Below the pieces are notes generated by a model that saw only the letters and a program-made list of their open reading frames with translations, had not been told where the DNA came from and made no database searches. A DNA stretch of 64,000 nucleotides, from NCBI GenBank assembly GCA_009923315.1, contig RFTU01000002.1, forward strand, positions 40,101 through 104,100, in the 5' to 3' direction. A program made the position numbers and the translations under genes. Shown in pieces: positions 17,905-26,132 of this stretch; position 1 is the first letter of the stretch, and each line of letters starts with the position of its first letter. The DNA is from Betaproteobacteria bacterium (GTDB taxonomy: Bacteria; Pseudomonadota; Gammaproteobacteria; Burkholderiales; Burkholderiaceae_C).

Positions 17905-20280
17905 ATGAAGATCGTTTGCCTCGGTGGAGGCCCCGCCGGCTTGTACTTCGGTCTGCTCATGAAGAAGCAGAACCCCACCCATGAGGTTTGGGTGGTGGAG
18001 CGAAACCGCCCCTACGACACCTTCGGATGGGGCGTGGTGTTCTCGGACCAAACCCTCGGTCGCCTTCATCAGGCCGACCCGGAAACGGCCTCGGAGATCC
18101 TGCAGGCGTTCAACCACTGGGACGACATCGAAGTCCACATCCGCGGCGCACGGGTGCGCTCGGGTGGACACGGCTTCTGCGGCATCGGGCGCAAGCGCCT
18201 GCTCAACATTCTGCAGGCCCGGTGCGAAGCGCTCGGCGTCAACTTGAGCTTCGAAAACGAAGCATCGGATGAGGACTTCCCGGACGCCGACCTGATCATC
18301 GCCTGTGATGGCCTGAACAGCCGCGTCCGCCAGAAGTACGCCAGCACCTATCAGCCCGACATCGACTTGCGGCAATGCCGCTTCGTGTGGCTGGGCACCA
18401 CCCGGCTGTTCGAGGCCTTCACCTTTGATTTCCAGGAAACACCACACGGTTGGTTCCAGGCCCACGCCTATCGATTCGACGAACACACCTCCACCTTCAT
18501 CGTCGAGGCTCCCGAGTCGGTCTGGCAGGCTGCGGGTCTTGGCGACATGGACAAGGAGGCCTCCATTGCCTGGTGTGAACGCTTGTTTGCGGGGGTGTTG
18601 CAGGGCCACCCGCTGATGAGCAACGCCGCGCACTTGCGTGGTTCGTCCCAATGGATCCGCTTTCCGAGGGTCGTCTGCCAACGCTGGGTCCACCACAACG
18701 GCCGGGCGCCGGTGGTGCTGATGGGTGACGCGGCCCACACGGCGCACTTCTCCATTGGGTCAGGCACCAAGCTCGCATTGGAGGATGCCATCGAACTGGC
18801 GCAGCGCATCCGCGAGCATCCCGGCGACTTGAACAAGGCGCTCACGGTGTATGAGGCCACGAGGTCGGTGGAAGTCCTGCGTATCCAAAACGCGGCGCGC
18901 AACAGCACCGAGTGGTTCGAGAACGTCCAACGCTACGCGCACCTGCCGCCTGAGCAGTTCGCCTACACGCTGCTCACCCGCAGTCAGCGCATCAGCCATG
19001 AGAACCTGCGCCAACGCGACCGGGGCTACCTGGAGGGCTTCGAGCGTTGGTGGGAACAGCGCGCGCACGGACAGCTGGAAACGCCCCAGCCTGCTTCGGC
19101 CGGCCAGGGACCGCACCCCACGCCACCGATGTTCACCCCCTACCGGGTGCGTGGCTGCACGCTGAATAACCGCGTCGTGGTCTCGCCCATGGCGCAATAC
19201 ATGGCCCGCGATGGCGTCGTGGGCGACTGGCACCTGATGCACCTGGGCGCGCGCGCCGTGGGTGGTGCCGGGCTGGTGATGGTGGAGATGACCTGCACCA
19301 GTGCGGACGCCCGCATCACCCCGGGCTGCCCCGGCCTGTGGAACGATGAACAGGCCCGCGCCTGGACCCGCATCGTCGATTTCGTGCATGCGCACAGCAG
19401 CGCCAAGATCGGCCTGCAGCTGGGCCATGCGGGCCCCAAAGGGTCGACCAATGTGCCATGGGAAGGCCACGGCATGGACACCCCATTGGCCCCAGACCAC
19501 CCGCACCCCAACTGGCCCTTGTGGGCAGCCAGCGCAAAGCCGTATGTGCAGGGCTTGAATGCAATCCCGCGCTCGATGACCCGCGCCGACATGGACCGCG
19601 TGCGCGAGGACTTTGCAGCCGCCACTGGGCGTGCAGCGGCCTGCGGATTCGACTGGCTGGAGCTGCACTGCGCGCACGGCTATCTCTTGTCGTCCTTCAT
19701 CTCCCCCTTGACCAATCACCGCACCGATGACTACGGTGGAACGCTGGCTCATCGACTGCGCTTCCCGCTGGAGGTGTTCAGCGCTGTGCGGCAGGCTTGG
19801 CCGCAGGACCGTCCGATCTCCGTTCGCATCTCGGCGCATGATTGGGTGGACGGCGGGATCACTGCCGACGATGCCGTGGAGATCGGGCGCGCGTTCCGGC
19901 AGGCCGGTGCCGACATGATCGACTGTTCCTCAGGCCAGGTCAGCGCTGAGCAGAAGCCGGTTTATGGCCGGATGTATCAGACCCCGTTTGCCGACCGTAT
20001 CCGCAACGAAGCCGGCATTCCCACCATCGCCGTGGGTGCCATCACCGACGCGGACCAGATCAACGGCATCATTGCTGCCGGGCGTGCTGATTTGTGTGCG
20101 GTGGCCCGCCCGCATCTGGCCAACCCAGCCTGGACCCTGCAAGAAGCCGCGCGCTGGGGCTACGAGGCCATGTCCTGGCCCGAACCCTATCGGGCGGGCA
20201 AGCAGCAGATGGAGCGGCTATTCGAGCGCGAGCGGGCGCAACAAGAGGCAGCGGCTTCGCCGCGAGAGATGGGCGCATGA
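17905..20280 (+). CDS. Fused FAD monooxygenase/Old Yellow Enzyme for aryl-CoA (2-aminobenzoyl-CoA monooxygenase/reductase type)
   Basis: A 791-residue two-domain enzyme. The N-terminal half (about 1-380) is a class A flavin monooxygenase with [15 protein letters not shown] and the second FAD motif [14 protein letters not shown]. The C-terminal half (about 410-780) is an Old Yellow Enzyme-like reductase with [11 protein letters not shown] and [15 protein letters not shown]. This architecture is that of the Azoarcus evansii 2-aminobenzoyl-CoA monooxygenase/reductase, which hydroxylates and then reduces the ring of anthraniloyl-CoA; close relatives are annotated salicylyl-CoA 5-hydroxylase. The downstream ligase, dehydrogenase, hydratase and Rid genes match the Azoarcus cluster. 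Whether the natural substrate is anthranilate or salicylate cannot be settled from sequence. Confidence 0.85.
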   Translation: MKIVCLGGGPAGLYFGLLMKKQNPTHEVWVVERNRPYDTFGWGVVFSDQTLGRLHQADPETASEILQAFNHWDDIEVHIRGARVRSGGHGFCGIGRKRLLNILQARCEALGVNLSFENEASDEDFPDADLIIACDGLNSRVRQKYASTYQPDIDLRQCRFVWLGTTRLFEAFTFDFQETPHGWFQAHAYRFDEHTSTFIVEAPESVWQAAGLGDMDKEASIAWCERLFAGVLQGHPLMSNAAHLRGSSQWIRFPRVVCQRWVHHNGRAPVVLMGDAAHTAHFSIGSGTKLALEDAIELAQRIREHPGDLNKALTVYEATRSVEVLRIQNAARNSTEWFENVQRYAHLPPEQFAYTLLTRSQRISHENLRQRDRGYLEGFERWWEQRAHGQLETPQPASAGQGPHPTPPMFTPYRVRGCTLNNRVVVSPMAQYMARDGVVGDWHLMHLGARAVGGAGLVMVEMTCTSADARITPGCPGLWNDEQARAWTRIVDFVHAHSSAKIGLQLGHAGPKGSTNVPWEGHGMDTPLAPDHPHPNWPLWAASAKPYVQGLNAIPRSMTRADMDRVREDFAAATGRAAACGFDWLELHCAHGYLLSSFISPLTNHRTDDYGGTLAHRLRFPLEVFSAVRQAWPQDRPISVRISAHDWVDGGITADDAVEIGRAFRQAGADMIDCSSGQVSAEQKPVYGRMYQTPFADRIRNEAGIPTIAVGAITDADQINGIIAAGRADLCAVARPHLANPAWTLQEAARWGYEAMSWPEPYRAGKQQMERLFERERAQQEAAASPREMGA

Positions 20281-20843
20281 ACCGCCTGGCACGCATCGAA
20301 CTGGGGTTGGAGGCACGTGCTCAACACGATGACCATCTGGACACGCGCATGTGGCTGCGCCTGCTGGCTTGCAGCACCGACATCGAGCAGGCGATCCGAC
20401 AGCGCCTGCATCGACAGTTCGGCACCACCTTGTCGCGCTTCGACTACCTCGCGCAACTCGAGCGCCACCCGAAGGGCTTGCGCATGAGCGAGCTCTCGGC
20501 CTGCCTGATGGTCACCAGCGGCAATGTCACCGGCCTGACCGACCAACTCGTGCAGGAAGGCTCGGTGGAACGCACGGAGGACGCCCGCGACCGCCGTGTG
20601 TGGCGCGTTCGACTCACGCCCGAGGGGCGGCGGCGGTTCGAGCAAATGGCCGCCGAGCACGAAGGCTGGCTGCGCCAGTTGTTCAAACCGATGCTGACCA
20701 CTGAGAAACGGGCTCTGTTCGAACTCCTGGGTCAACTGCGCCAGCACCTGCTGGCCGCCCCCGATGGGCCCACACGACAAGACAGCGCATCCGCCGCCAC
20801 ATTGACCATCAAGCGCCACACCCACACAGGAGGCCGCACTTGA
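20277..20843 (+). CDS. MarR-family transcriptional regulator
   Basis: A 188-residue MarR-type winged-helix repressor. The DNA-binding region reads [38 protein letters not shown] across its recognition helix and wing (about 75-115). The ATG at 20277 overlaps the upstream stop (ATGA), which favours it over earlier in-frame starts. MarR proteins in aromatic CoA pathways typically release DNA on binding the aryl-CoA intermediate, so it probably controls this operon, including itself. The C-terminal tail after about residue 160 is polar and unlike the core family. Its stop overlaps the next start. Confidence 0.88.
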   Translation: MNRLARIELGLEARAQHDDHLDTRMWLRLLACSTDIEQAIRQRLHRQFGTTLSRFDYLAQLERHPKGLRMSELSACLMVTSGNVTGLTDQLVQEGSVERTEDARDRRVWRVRLTPEGRRRFEQMAAEHEGWLRQLFKPMLTTEKRALFELLGQLRQHLLAAPDGPTRQDSASAATLTIKRHTHTGGRT

Positions 20844-21709
20844 GCGCATTCCCCCCAAGGGACTCCACACTGGACCCCGCATTGGCCCGAGGCAATCGTC
20901 GACCGATGGCCGACTACCACGCACAGCACTTCCTGTGGCACTGCGACGATGGGGTGGCCACGATCACCCTGAATCGCCCTGATCGCAAGAACCCACTGAC
21001 TTTCGACAGCTACGCGGAACTGCGGGACCTGTTCCATGCCCTGCGATTGGCGCCTGATGTGCATGTGGTGGTGCTGCAAGGCGCCGGCGGCAACTTCTGC
21101 TCCGGTGGCGATGTGCACGAGATCATTGGCCCGCTGGTGAAGTTGCCCGCGCCGGAGTTGCTGATGTTCACCCGCATGACCGGTGATGTGGTCAAGGCGA
21201 TGCGGACCTGTCCCCAGCCCATCATCGCAGCCATCGACGGCGTGTGTGCCGGCGCAGGCGCGATTCTGGCCATGGCCTCGGACCTGCGCTTGGGCACCGC
21301 GCGCAGCAAGACCGCGTTCCTGTTCAATCGGGTCGGACTGGCCGGCTGCGACATGGCCGCCTGCGCCATCCTGCCGCGCCTGATCGGGCAGGGTCGTGCC
21401 AGCGAATTGCTCTACACCGGACGCGTGATGGGCGGCGAGGAAGCTGAACGCTGGGGGTTCTTCAACCGCCTGTGCAGCCCAGACGATCTTCAGGCTCAAG
21501 CGATGAGCCTGGCCGCCGAACTGCGTGCTGGTCCCACCTTCGCCAATGGCATCACCAAGACCATGCTCCATCAGGAGTGGTCGATGACGGTCGAGCAGGC
21601 CTTGGAAGCCGAGGCCCAAGCCCAGGCCCTGTGCATGCTCACCCAGGATTACAACCGCGCTTATGAGGCCTTCGTGCAGCGGCAAAAGCCGGTTTTCAAG
21701 GGAAACTGA
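20840..21709 (+). CDS. Enoyl-CoA hydratase/isomerase family protein
   Basis: A 289-residue crotonase-fold enzyme. The family blocks are [17 protein letters not shown] near residue 35, [13 protein letters not shown] forming the oxyanion hole, and [20 protein letters not shown]. It starts at a TTG: AGGAGG lies at 20829-20834, six bases before it, and the TTG overlaps the TGA of marR, so translational coupling fixes the start. An internal ATG at 20906 would remove a non-conserved leader and is the alternative. In the anthraniloyl-CoA pathway it would hydrate or open the dearomatised ring during beta-oxidation-like steps. Confidence 0.85.
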   Translation: MSAFPPRDSTLDPALARGNRRPMADYHAQHFLWHCDDGVATITLNRPDRKNPLTFDSYAELRDLFHALRLAPDVHVVVLQGAGGNFCSGGDVHEIIGPLVKLPAPELLMFTRMTGDVVKAMRTCPQPIIAAIDGVCAGAGAILAMASDLRLGTARSKTAFLFNRVGLAGCDMAACAILPRLIGQGRASELLYTGRVMGGEEAERWGFFNRLCSPDDLQAQAMSLAAELRAGPTFANGITKTMLHQEWSMTVEQALEAEAQAQALCMLTQDYNRAYEAFVQRQKPVFKGN

Positions 21710-21711
21710 CG

Positions 21712-22941
21712 GTGAAGAGCCTATCCCCCTCGCAGGACGACCACACCGCGCCAGCCATCGGGCTGCCCCACCTGGAATGGCCCTTCTTCGAAGAGGCCCA
21801 CCGTGAACTGGCACAGCGATTGGCCCGGTGGACTGCGCAACAACCAGCGCATGAGGACCACCTGGGTACTGACGAGCAGTGCCGCGCATGGGTGCGACGC
21901 TTGGGCCAGGCGGGTTGGCTGCGGCATGTGGTGGCCCTGCCCGATGGCAGCGCCCCGGGCGGTGCTCCAGGCGCCACACTCGACACCCGAACCATCTGCC
22001 TGCTGCGCGAAGCCTTGGCCCAGCATGATGGCCTGGCCGATTTCGCGCTCGCCATGCAAGGCCTGGGCTCGGGCGCCATTTCCCTGCACGGCTCCCCCGA
22101 ACAGCGCCAGGCATGGCTGCCCGCCGTGGCCGAGGGCCGCTGCATCACCGCCTTCGCCTTGAGTGAGCCCCAGGCGGGATCGGACGTGGCGGCCCTGCAA
22201 TGCCGAGCCGATGAAGGCACGGGACATGTGGTGCTCCATGGTGAGAAGACCTGGATTTCCAATGGCGGTATCGCCGATCTGTATGTCGTGTTTGCGCGCT
22301 CCAGGCCACTGAGCGCTCAAGCCAAACCCACCGCCGGCATCTCCGCCTACCTGGTGCCGGCCAACACGCCTGGGCTTCACATCGCTGAGCGGATCGAGGT
22401 CATGGCACCCCACCCCTTGGCACGACTGCGCTTTGACAACTGCAAGCTGCCCCTGGCCAACCGCCTGGGGGCCGAAGGTGAGGGCTTCAAGATCGCGATG
22501 CGGACGCTGGATGTGTTTCGCACCTCCGTGGCCGCGGCAGCGCTGGGTTTTGCGCGGCGCGCGCTGGCCGAAGGCCTGCACCGCGCACGCTCCCGTGAGA
22601 TGTTCGGCGGTACGCTGGCCGAACAGCCTCTGGCCCAGGCCAAGCTGGCGGATATGGCGGTGCAGGTGGACGCCGCCGCACTGTTGACCTACCGAGCGGC
22701 CTGGGCTCGCGACCAGGGGAAAACCGTGACCCAAGAGGCCGCCATGGCCAAGCTCACCGCCACCGAGAACGCACAGCGCGTTGTCGATTCAGCGGTGCAG
22801 CTGTGGGGCGGTATGGGCGTGGTCAGCGGCCAAACCGTCGAACGTCTGTACCGCGAGATTCGCGCCCTTCGGATCTACGAGGGCGCCAGCGAAGTCCAAC
22901 AACTCATCATCGGCCGCGAGTTGCTGCGCGCCGCGCGCTGA
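21712..22941 (+). CDS. Acyl-CoA dehydrogenase family protein
   Basis: A 409-residue FAD enzyme introducing a 2,3-double bond in an acyl-CoA. The usual blocks are present: [58 protein letters not shown], and [19 protein letters not shown], with the catalytic glutamate of the YEG motif. It starts with a GTG two bases after the hydratase stop. The N-terminal ~60 residues diverge from classical short-chain enzymes. Within this operon it probably acts on an alicyclic CoA intermediate after ring reduction rather than on a fatty acid. Confidence 0.88.
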   Translation: MKSLSPSQDDHTAPAIGLPHLEWPFFEEAHRELAQRLARWTAQQPAHEDHLGTDEQCRAWVRRLGQAGWLRHVVALPDGSAPGGAPGATLDTRTICLLREALAQHDGLADFALAMQGLGSGAISLHGSPEQRQAWLPAVAEGRCITAFALSEPQAGSDVAALQCRADEGTGHVVLHGEKTWISNGGIADLYVVFARSRPLSAQAKPTAGISAYLVPANTPGLHIAERIEVMAPHPLARLRFDNCKLPLANRLGAEGEGFKIAMRTLDVFRTSVAAAALGFARRALAEGLHRARSREMFGGTLAEQPLAQAKLADMAVQVDAAALLTYRAAWARDQGKTVTQEAAMAKLTATENAQRVVDSAVQLWGGMGVVSGQTVERLYREIRALRIYEGASEVQQLIIGRELLRAAR

Positions 22942-22956
22942 CCAGGGAAGTTCGCC

Positions 22957-24591
22957 ATGCCCAGTGCCCACCTCGACACCTTCACTTCTGAACACCTGCC
23001 CCCGCCGGAACTGTGGCCCGAAATGATCTTCGAGGGGCCGGCCTTGCAGGCGCTGGCCGAACGCCAGCAACTGAACTGCGCCGCCGAACTGTTGGACGCG
23101 GCCGTGGAGCGGGGCTGGGGCGGCCGCACCTGCGTCGTCAGCGACAACACGACGTGGACCTATGCCGATCTCTTGGCCCACAGCAACCGCGTGGCCCAGG
23201 TGCTCGTCCACGACATGGGGCTGGTGCCCGGCAATCGTGTGCTGCTGCGCAGCCCCAACACGCCGATGATGGCCGCCTGCTGGATGGGGGTGGTCAAGGC
23301 CGGAGGGGTTGCAGTGCCCACCATGCCGCTGCTGCGTGCACGCGAACTGCGGGTGATCCTCGACAAGGCCCAGATCAGCCACGCGCTGTGCGATGCGGCA
23401 CTGGCCGATGAGCTCCTGGCCGCGGCCAGCGGCAGTCCGCTGCGGGAGGTGCGGTGGGTCGGCGAGCCGACGAACGCCATCGGGGGCATGGGGAAGTCCC
23501 TGGAATCGGCCATGGCCCGACATGGCGATGCCTTCACCGCGGTGGCCACGGCCTCCACCGACACCGCCTTCCTGGCGTTCACCTCCGGCACCACGGGCGT
23601 GCCCAAGGCGACGATGCACTTTCATCGAGATGTCATCGCCGCCTGCCTGTGCTGGCCGCGCCACACGCTGCGCGCCACGGCCGACGATGTCTTCATCGGC
23701 AGTCCGCCCTTGGCCTTCACCTTCGGCTTGGGCGGCTTGCTGCTGTTTCCTTTGCATGTCGGGGCCAGCACCGTGCTGCTGCCACAGGCCTCGCCCCCGC
23801 TGCTGGTCGAAGGCATCCAGCGCCACGGCGCGACGGTGCTGTTCACCTCGCCCACGTCCTACCGAGCCATGGCCGCGCGCGGCGACGAACTGCGGTCCAG
23901 TCGCCTGCGCCATTGCGTATCCGCAGGAGAAGCCCTGCCTGCTGCGACGCGCCAACTGTGGCACCAGGCCACGGGCCTGGGCATGATCGATGGGATCGGC
24001 TCCACCGAACTGCTGCACATCTTCATCTCCGCTACGGCCGAGGAATCGGTGCCTGGGGCCACCGGCCGCGAGGTGCCGGGGTATCGGGCGCAGGTGGTGG
24101 ACGAACACGGCCATCCGTTGCCCGATGGCAGCGTGGGGAGCTTGGCCGTGCGAGGGCCCACGGGCTGCCGCTACTTGGCCGATGAGCGGCAGCGCCAGTA
24201 TGTCCAGAAGGGATGGAACCTCACGGGAGACGCCTACCGGCGAGATGCCCAGGGCTACTATCACTACGTATCCCGCACCGATGACATGATCGTTTCATCG
24301 GGCTACAACATTGGAGCCCCGGAGGTGGAGGACGCCCTGATGTCACACCCCGCGGTGGCCGAATGCGCCGTGATCGGCGTGGCCGACGAAGAGCGTGGGC
24401 AGATCGTCAAGGCCTATGTGGTGCTGCGTGCAGGGCATGAACCGGGTGAGGCCACCGTCAAGGCCTTGCAGGACCACGTCAAGGCCACGATCGCGCCCTA
24501 CAAGTATCCGCGGGCGATCAGCTTCCTACAGGCCTTGCCCCGAACCGAAACCGGCAAGCTGCAGCGCTTCAAGCTGCGTGACGCCCCCTAG
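22957..24591 (+). CDS. Aryl-CoA ligase, benzoate/2-aminobenzoate-CoA ligase family
   Basis: This 544-residue ANL enzyme activates a carboxylate through an acyl-adenylate and loads it onto CoA. The P-loop is FTSGTTGVPKATMHFHRD (about 208-225), a spelling typical of the benzoate/2-aminobenzoate ligases. Further motifs are IDGIGSTELLHIF, GWNLTGDAYRRDAQGYYHYVSRTDDMI and the C-terminal catalytic lysine in PRTETGKLQRFKLRD. It lies 15 bases after the acyl-CoA dehydrogenase gene. As the first step of the pathway it would make anthraniloyl-CoA (or salicylyl-CoA) for the fused monooxygenase. Substrate is inferred from context. Confidence 0.87.
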   Translation: MPSAHLDTFTSEHLPPPELWPEMIFEGPALQALAERQQLNCAAELLDAAVERGWGGRTCVVSDNTTWTYADLLAHSNRVAQVLVHDMGLVPGNRVLLRSPNTPMMAACWMGVVKAGGVAVPTMPLLRARELRVILDKAQISHALCDAALADELLAAASGSPLREVRWVGEPTNAIGGMGKSLESAMARHGDAFTAVATASTDTAFLAFTSGTTGVPKATMHFHRDVIAACLCWPRHTLRATADDVFIGSPPLAFTFGLGGLLLFPLHVGASTVLLPQASPPLLVEGIQRHGATVLFTSPTSYRAMAARGDELRSSRLRHCVSAGEALPAATRQLWHQATGLGMIDGIGSTELLHIFISATAEESVPGATGREVPGYRAQVVDEHGHPLPDGSVGSLAVRGPTGCRYLADERQRQYVQKGWNLTGDAYRRDAQGYYHYVSRTDDMIVSSGYNIGAPEVEDALMSHPAVAECAVIGVADEERGQIVKAYVVLRAGHEPGEATVKALQDHVKATIAPYKYPRAISFLQALPRTETGKLQRFKLRDAP

Positions 24592-24642
24592 AACACTAGG
24601 GTCCGGCCTTGATCCGTCCCCTTCGCTTGTGAGCACCCCTGG

Positions 24643-25047
24643 ATGAACCTGCAAACCCTACTCCCTCCCGGATGGCCCCGCCCCAAGGGCTATGCCAATG
24701 GCGTCACCGCTCGCGGGCGCATGGTCTTCGTGGCCGGCATGGTCGGCTGGGATGCCCATGGGCACTTCAGCAGCGGTGAACTGGTGCCGCAGGTGGAGCA
24801 GGCGCTGCGCAACATCGTGGCCGTCCTGCACGAGGGTGGCGCTCAGCCTGAGCACATCGTGCGCATGACCTGGTATGTGCTGGACAAGAAAGCCTATATG
24901 CAGGCCTGGCCGCAGATCGGACGCTTGTTCCGAGAAATCATCGGCAGCTACAACGCGGCCATGACCGCGGTGGAAGTCTCGGGCCTGATGGAGGATCAGG
25001 CCCAGGTGGAAATCGAGGTCACCGCGGTGGTGCCCGACCCCGATTGA
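24643..25047 (+). CDS. Rid-family (YjgF/YER057c/UK114) protein, non-canonical
   Basis: A 134-residue Rid-fold protein. It shows the fold motifs MVFVAGMVGWDAHGHF, VPQVEQALRNIVAVLHEGG and VEIEVTAVVPD. Canonical RidA uses an arginine in VARLP to bind the imine substrate; here the matching segment reads VEVSGLMEDQ, with Gly where the Arg is expected, so classical enamine deaminase activity is doubtful. Related Rid proteins occur in Azoarcus-type anthranilate clusters, where the dearomatised product is an enamine. It is the last gene of the operon on this strand, 51 bases after the ligase. Confidence 0.82.
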   Translation: MNLQTLLPPGWPRPKGYANGVTARGRMVFVAGMVGWDAHGHFSSGELVPQVEQALRNIVAVLHEGGAQPEHIVRMTWYVLDKKAYMQAWPQIGRLFREIIGSYNAAMTAVEVSGLMEDQAQVEIEVTAVVPDPD

Positions 25048-25066
25048 TACGCCTTCGGCGCTGGGC

Positions 25067-25765
25067 CTACACCACCCGAACCTGGAGTTCGCCCAGGCCG
25101 TCGATGCCACCGTGCATCAATTGCCCGCGCTGCACCGCGCCCACCCCATCGGGCGTGCCGGTATAGATCAGGTCGCCGGGCGCCAACTCGAAGAAGCGCG
25201 AGAGTGTGGACACGATCTCGGGCACGCTCCAGATCAGGTGGGTGATGTCACTGTTCTGGCGCTGCTGGCCGTCCACCTTCAACCAGATGCCGGCTTTGGA
25301 GGGGTGTCCACACTGGGCCACCGGCACGATCGGCGCCAGGGGCGCCGAGTCATCGAAAGCCTTGGAGATATCCCAAGGGCGGCCCTTGTCGCGCATGGCG
25401 AACTGCAGGTCGCGCCGGGTCATGTCCAAGCCCACACCGTAGCCCGCCACCAGGCTCAGGGCCTGATCTTCGGGCACGTCACGCCCACGGCCACCGATGG
25501 CCACCACCAGCTCGATCTCGTGGTGGTAGTTTTCCGTCTGGCTGGGATAGGGCACCGGGGTCTCCTGTCCCGGTGGGCACACCACCACGGCATTGGCCGG
25601 CTTGCAGAAGAAGAAAGGGGGCTCGCGATCGGGGTCGAACCCCATCTCGCGGGCATGGGCGGCGTAGTTGCGGCCCACGCAGTACACACGGCGCACGGGG
25701 AATTGCTCGGCACGGCCGACCACAGGCACCCCGATGGGGGCTTCAGGGGGGAACAGATAGCTCAT
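25067..25765 (-). CDS. Fumarylacetoacetate hydrolase family protein
   Basis: A 232-residue FAH-superfamily metal enzyme that cleaves or isomerises C-C bonds of 2,4-dioxo acids or decarboxylates related compounds. The core motifs are VYCVGRNYAAHAREMG, PFFFCKPANAVV, YHHEIELVVAIG (metal-binding Glu residues) and FELAPGDLIYTGTPDGVG. The ATG at 25765 is preferred over one 39 bases upstream because the family match begins there. It converges with the rid gene across 19 bases. The role is not fixed; maleylpyruvate- or acylpyruvate-type hydrolysis is common in this subgroup. It could act on ring-cleavage products, but its separate transcription makes a link to the anthranilate operon uncertain. Confidence 0.83.
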   Translation of the reverse strand: MSYLFPPEAPIGVPVVGRAEQFPVRRVYCVGRNYAAHAREMGFDPDREPPFFFCKPANAVVVCPPGQETPVPYPSQTENYHHEIELVVAIGGRGRDVPEDQALSLVAGYGVGLDMTRRDLQFAMRDKGRPWDISKAFDDSAPLAPIVPVAQCGHPSKAGIWLKVDGQQRQNSDITHLIWSVPEIVSTLSRFFELAPGDLIYTGTPDGVGAVQRGQLMHGGIDGLGELQVRVV

Positions 25766-25855
25766 GGCCATCATTGTGGACTGCGCCCAACACCCCCGGG
25801 GCATCGGTGTTTCCTAGCAAAGACAAGCACTTGCGATTTCTAGGACAATAGTGGG

Positions 25856-26092
25856 ATGGCTGCGAACAACCCCCCTGTCACCAAGTTGGCCGAGAACGGA
25901 CTTCGCTACAAGAGCAAGGCCCCGGGCTCCCCCTTCGAAACCTCCTCCCCCTTCTCCTCGACCACCATGTCCTGCTTCCTGTGCGGCAAGCACCGCCAGC
26001 GCAGCCAGCTCAAGACCCGCCGTCTGCTGGGAAAGCCGCAGGCTGTGTGTGCGCCCACTTGCAAAGAGCTTGAGGCCTCGCTGAAGGGCTGA
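25856..26092 (+). CDS. Small conserved-looking protein with four cysteines
   Basis: A 78-residue basic protein that I do not recognise. Its C-terminal half has SCFLCGKHRQRS and, about 20 residues later, VCAPTCK, so CxxC plus CxxxC could form a single zinc-binding knuckle. The first 35 residues are Ser/Pro-rich and probably disordered. The ORF is compact, ends at TGA 11 bases before a strong hairpin, and is divergent from the FAH-family gene with a 90-base gap. The cysteine spacing and basic linker between the pairs suggest nucleic acid or ribosome association, but this is only inference. Confidence 0.6.
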   Translation: MAANNPPVTKLAENGLRYKSKAPGSPFETSSPFSSTTMSCFLCGKHRQRSQLKTRRLLGKPQAVCAPTCKELEASLKG

Positions 26093-26102
26093 GCGCTCAC
26101 GT

Positions 26103-26132
26103 CCCAGATTAAGGGTTTACCCTTAACCTGGG
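26103..26132. terminator. Bidirectional hairpin between the small protein gene and lon
   Basis: CCCAGATTAAGGGT and ACCCTTAACCTGGG form a 14-pair stem with one mismatch and a two-base loop. The lon stop codon (TAA, read on the minus strand at 26123-26125) lies inside the right arm. There is no clear T-run on either side. It sits exactly between two convergent genes and is the longest dyad I found in the window, so a shared terminator or 3'-end stabilising structure is likely. Confidence 0.6.
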
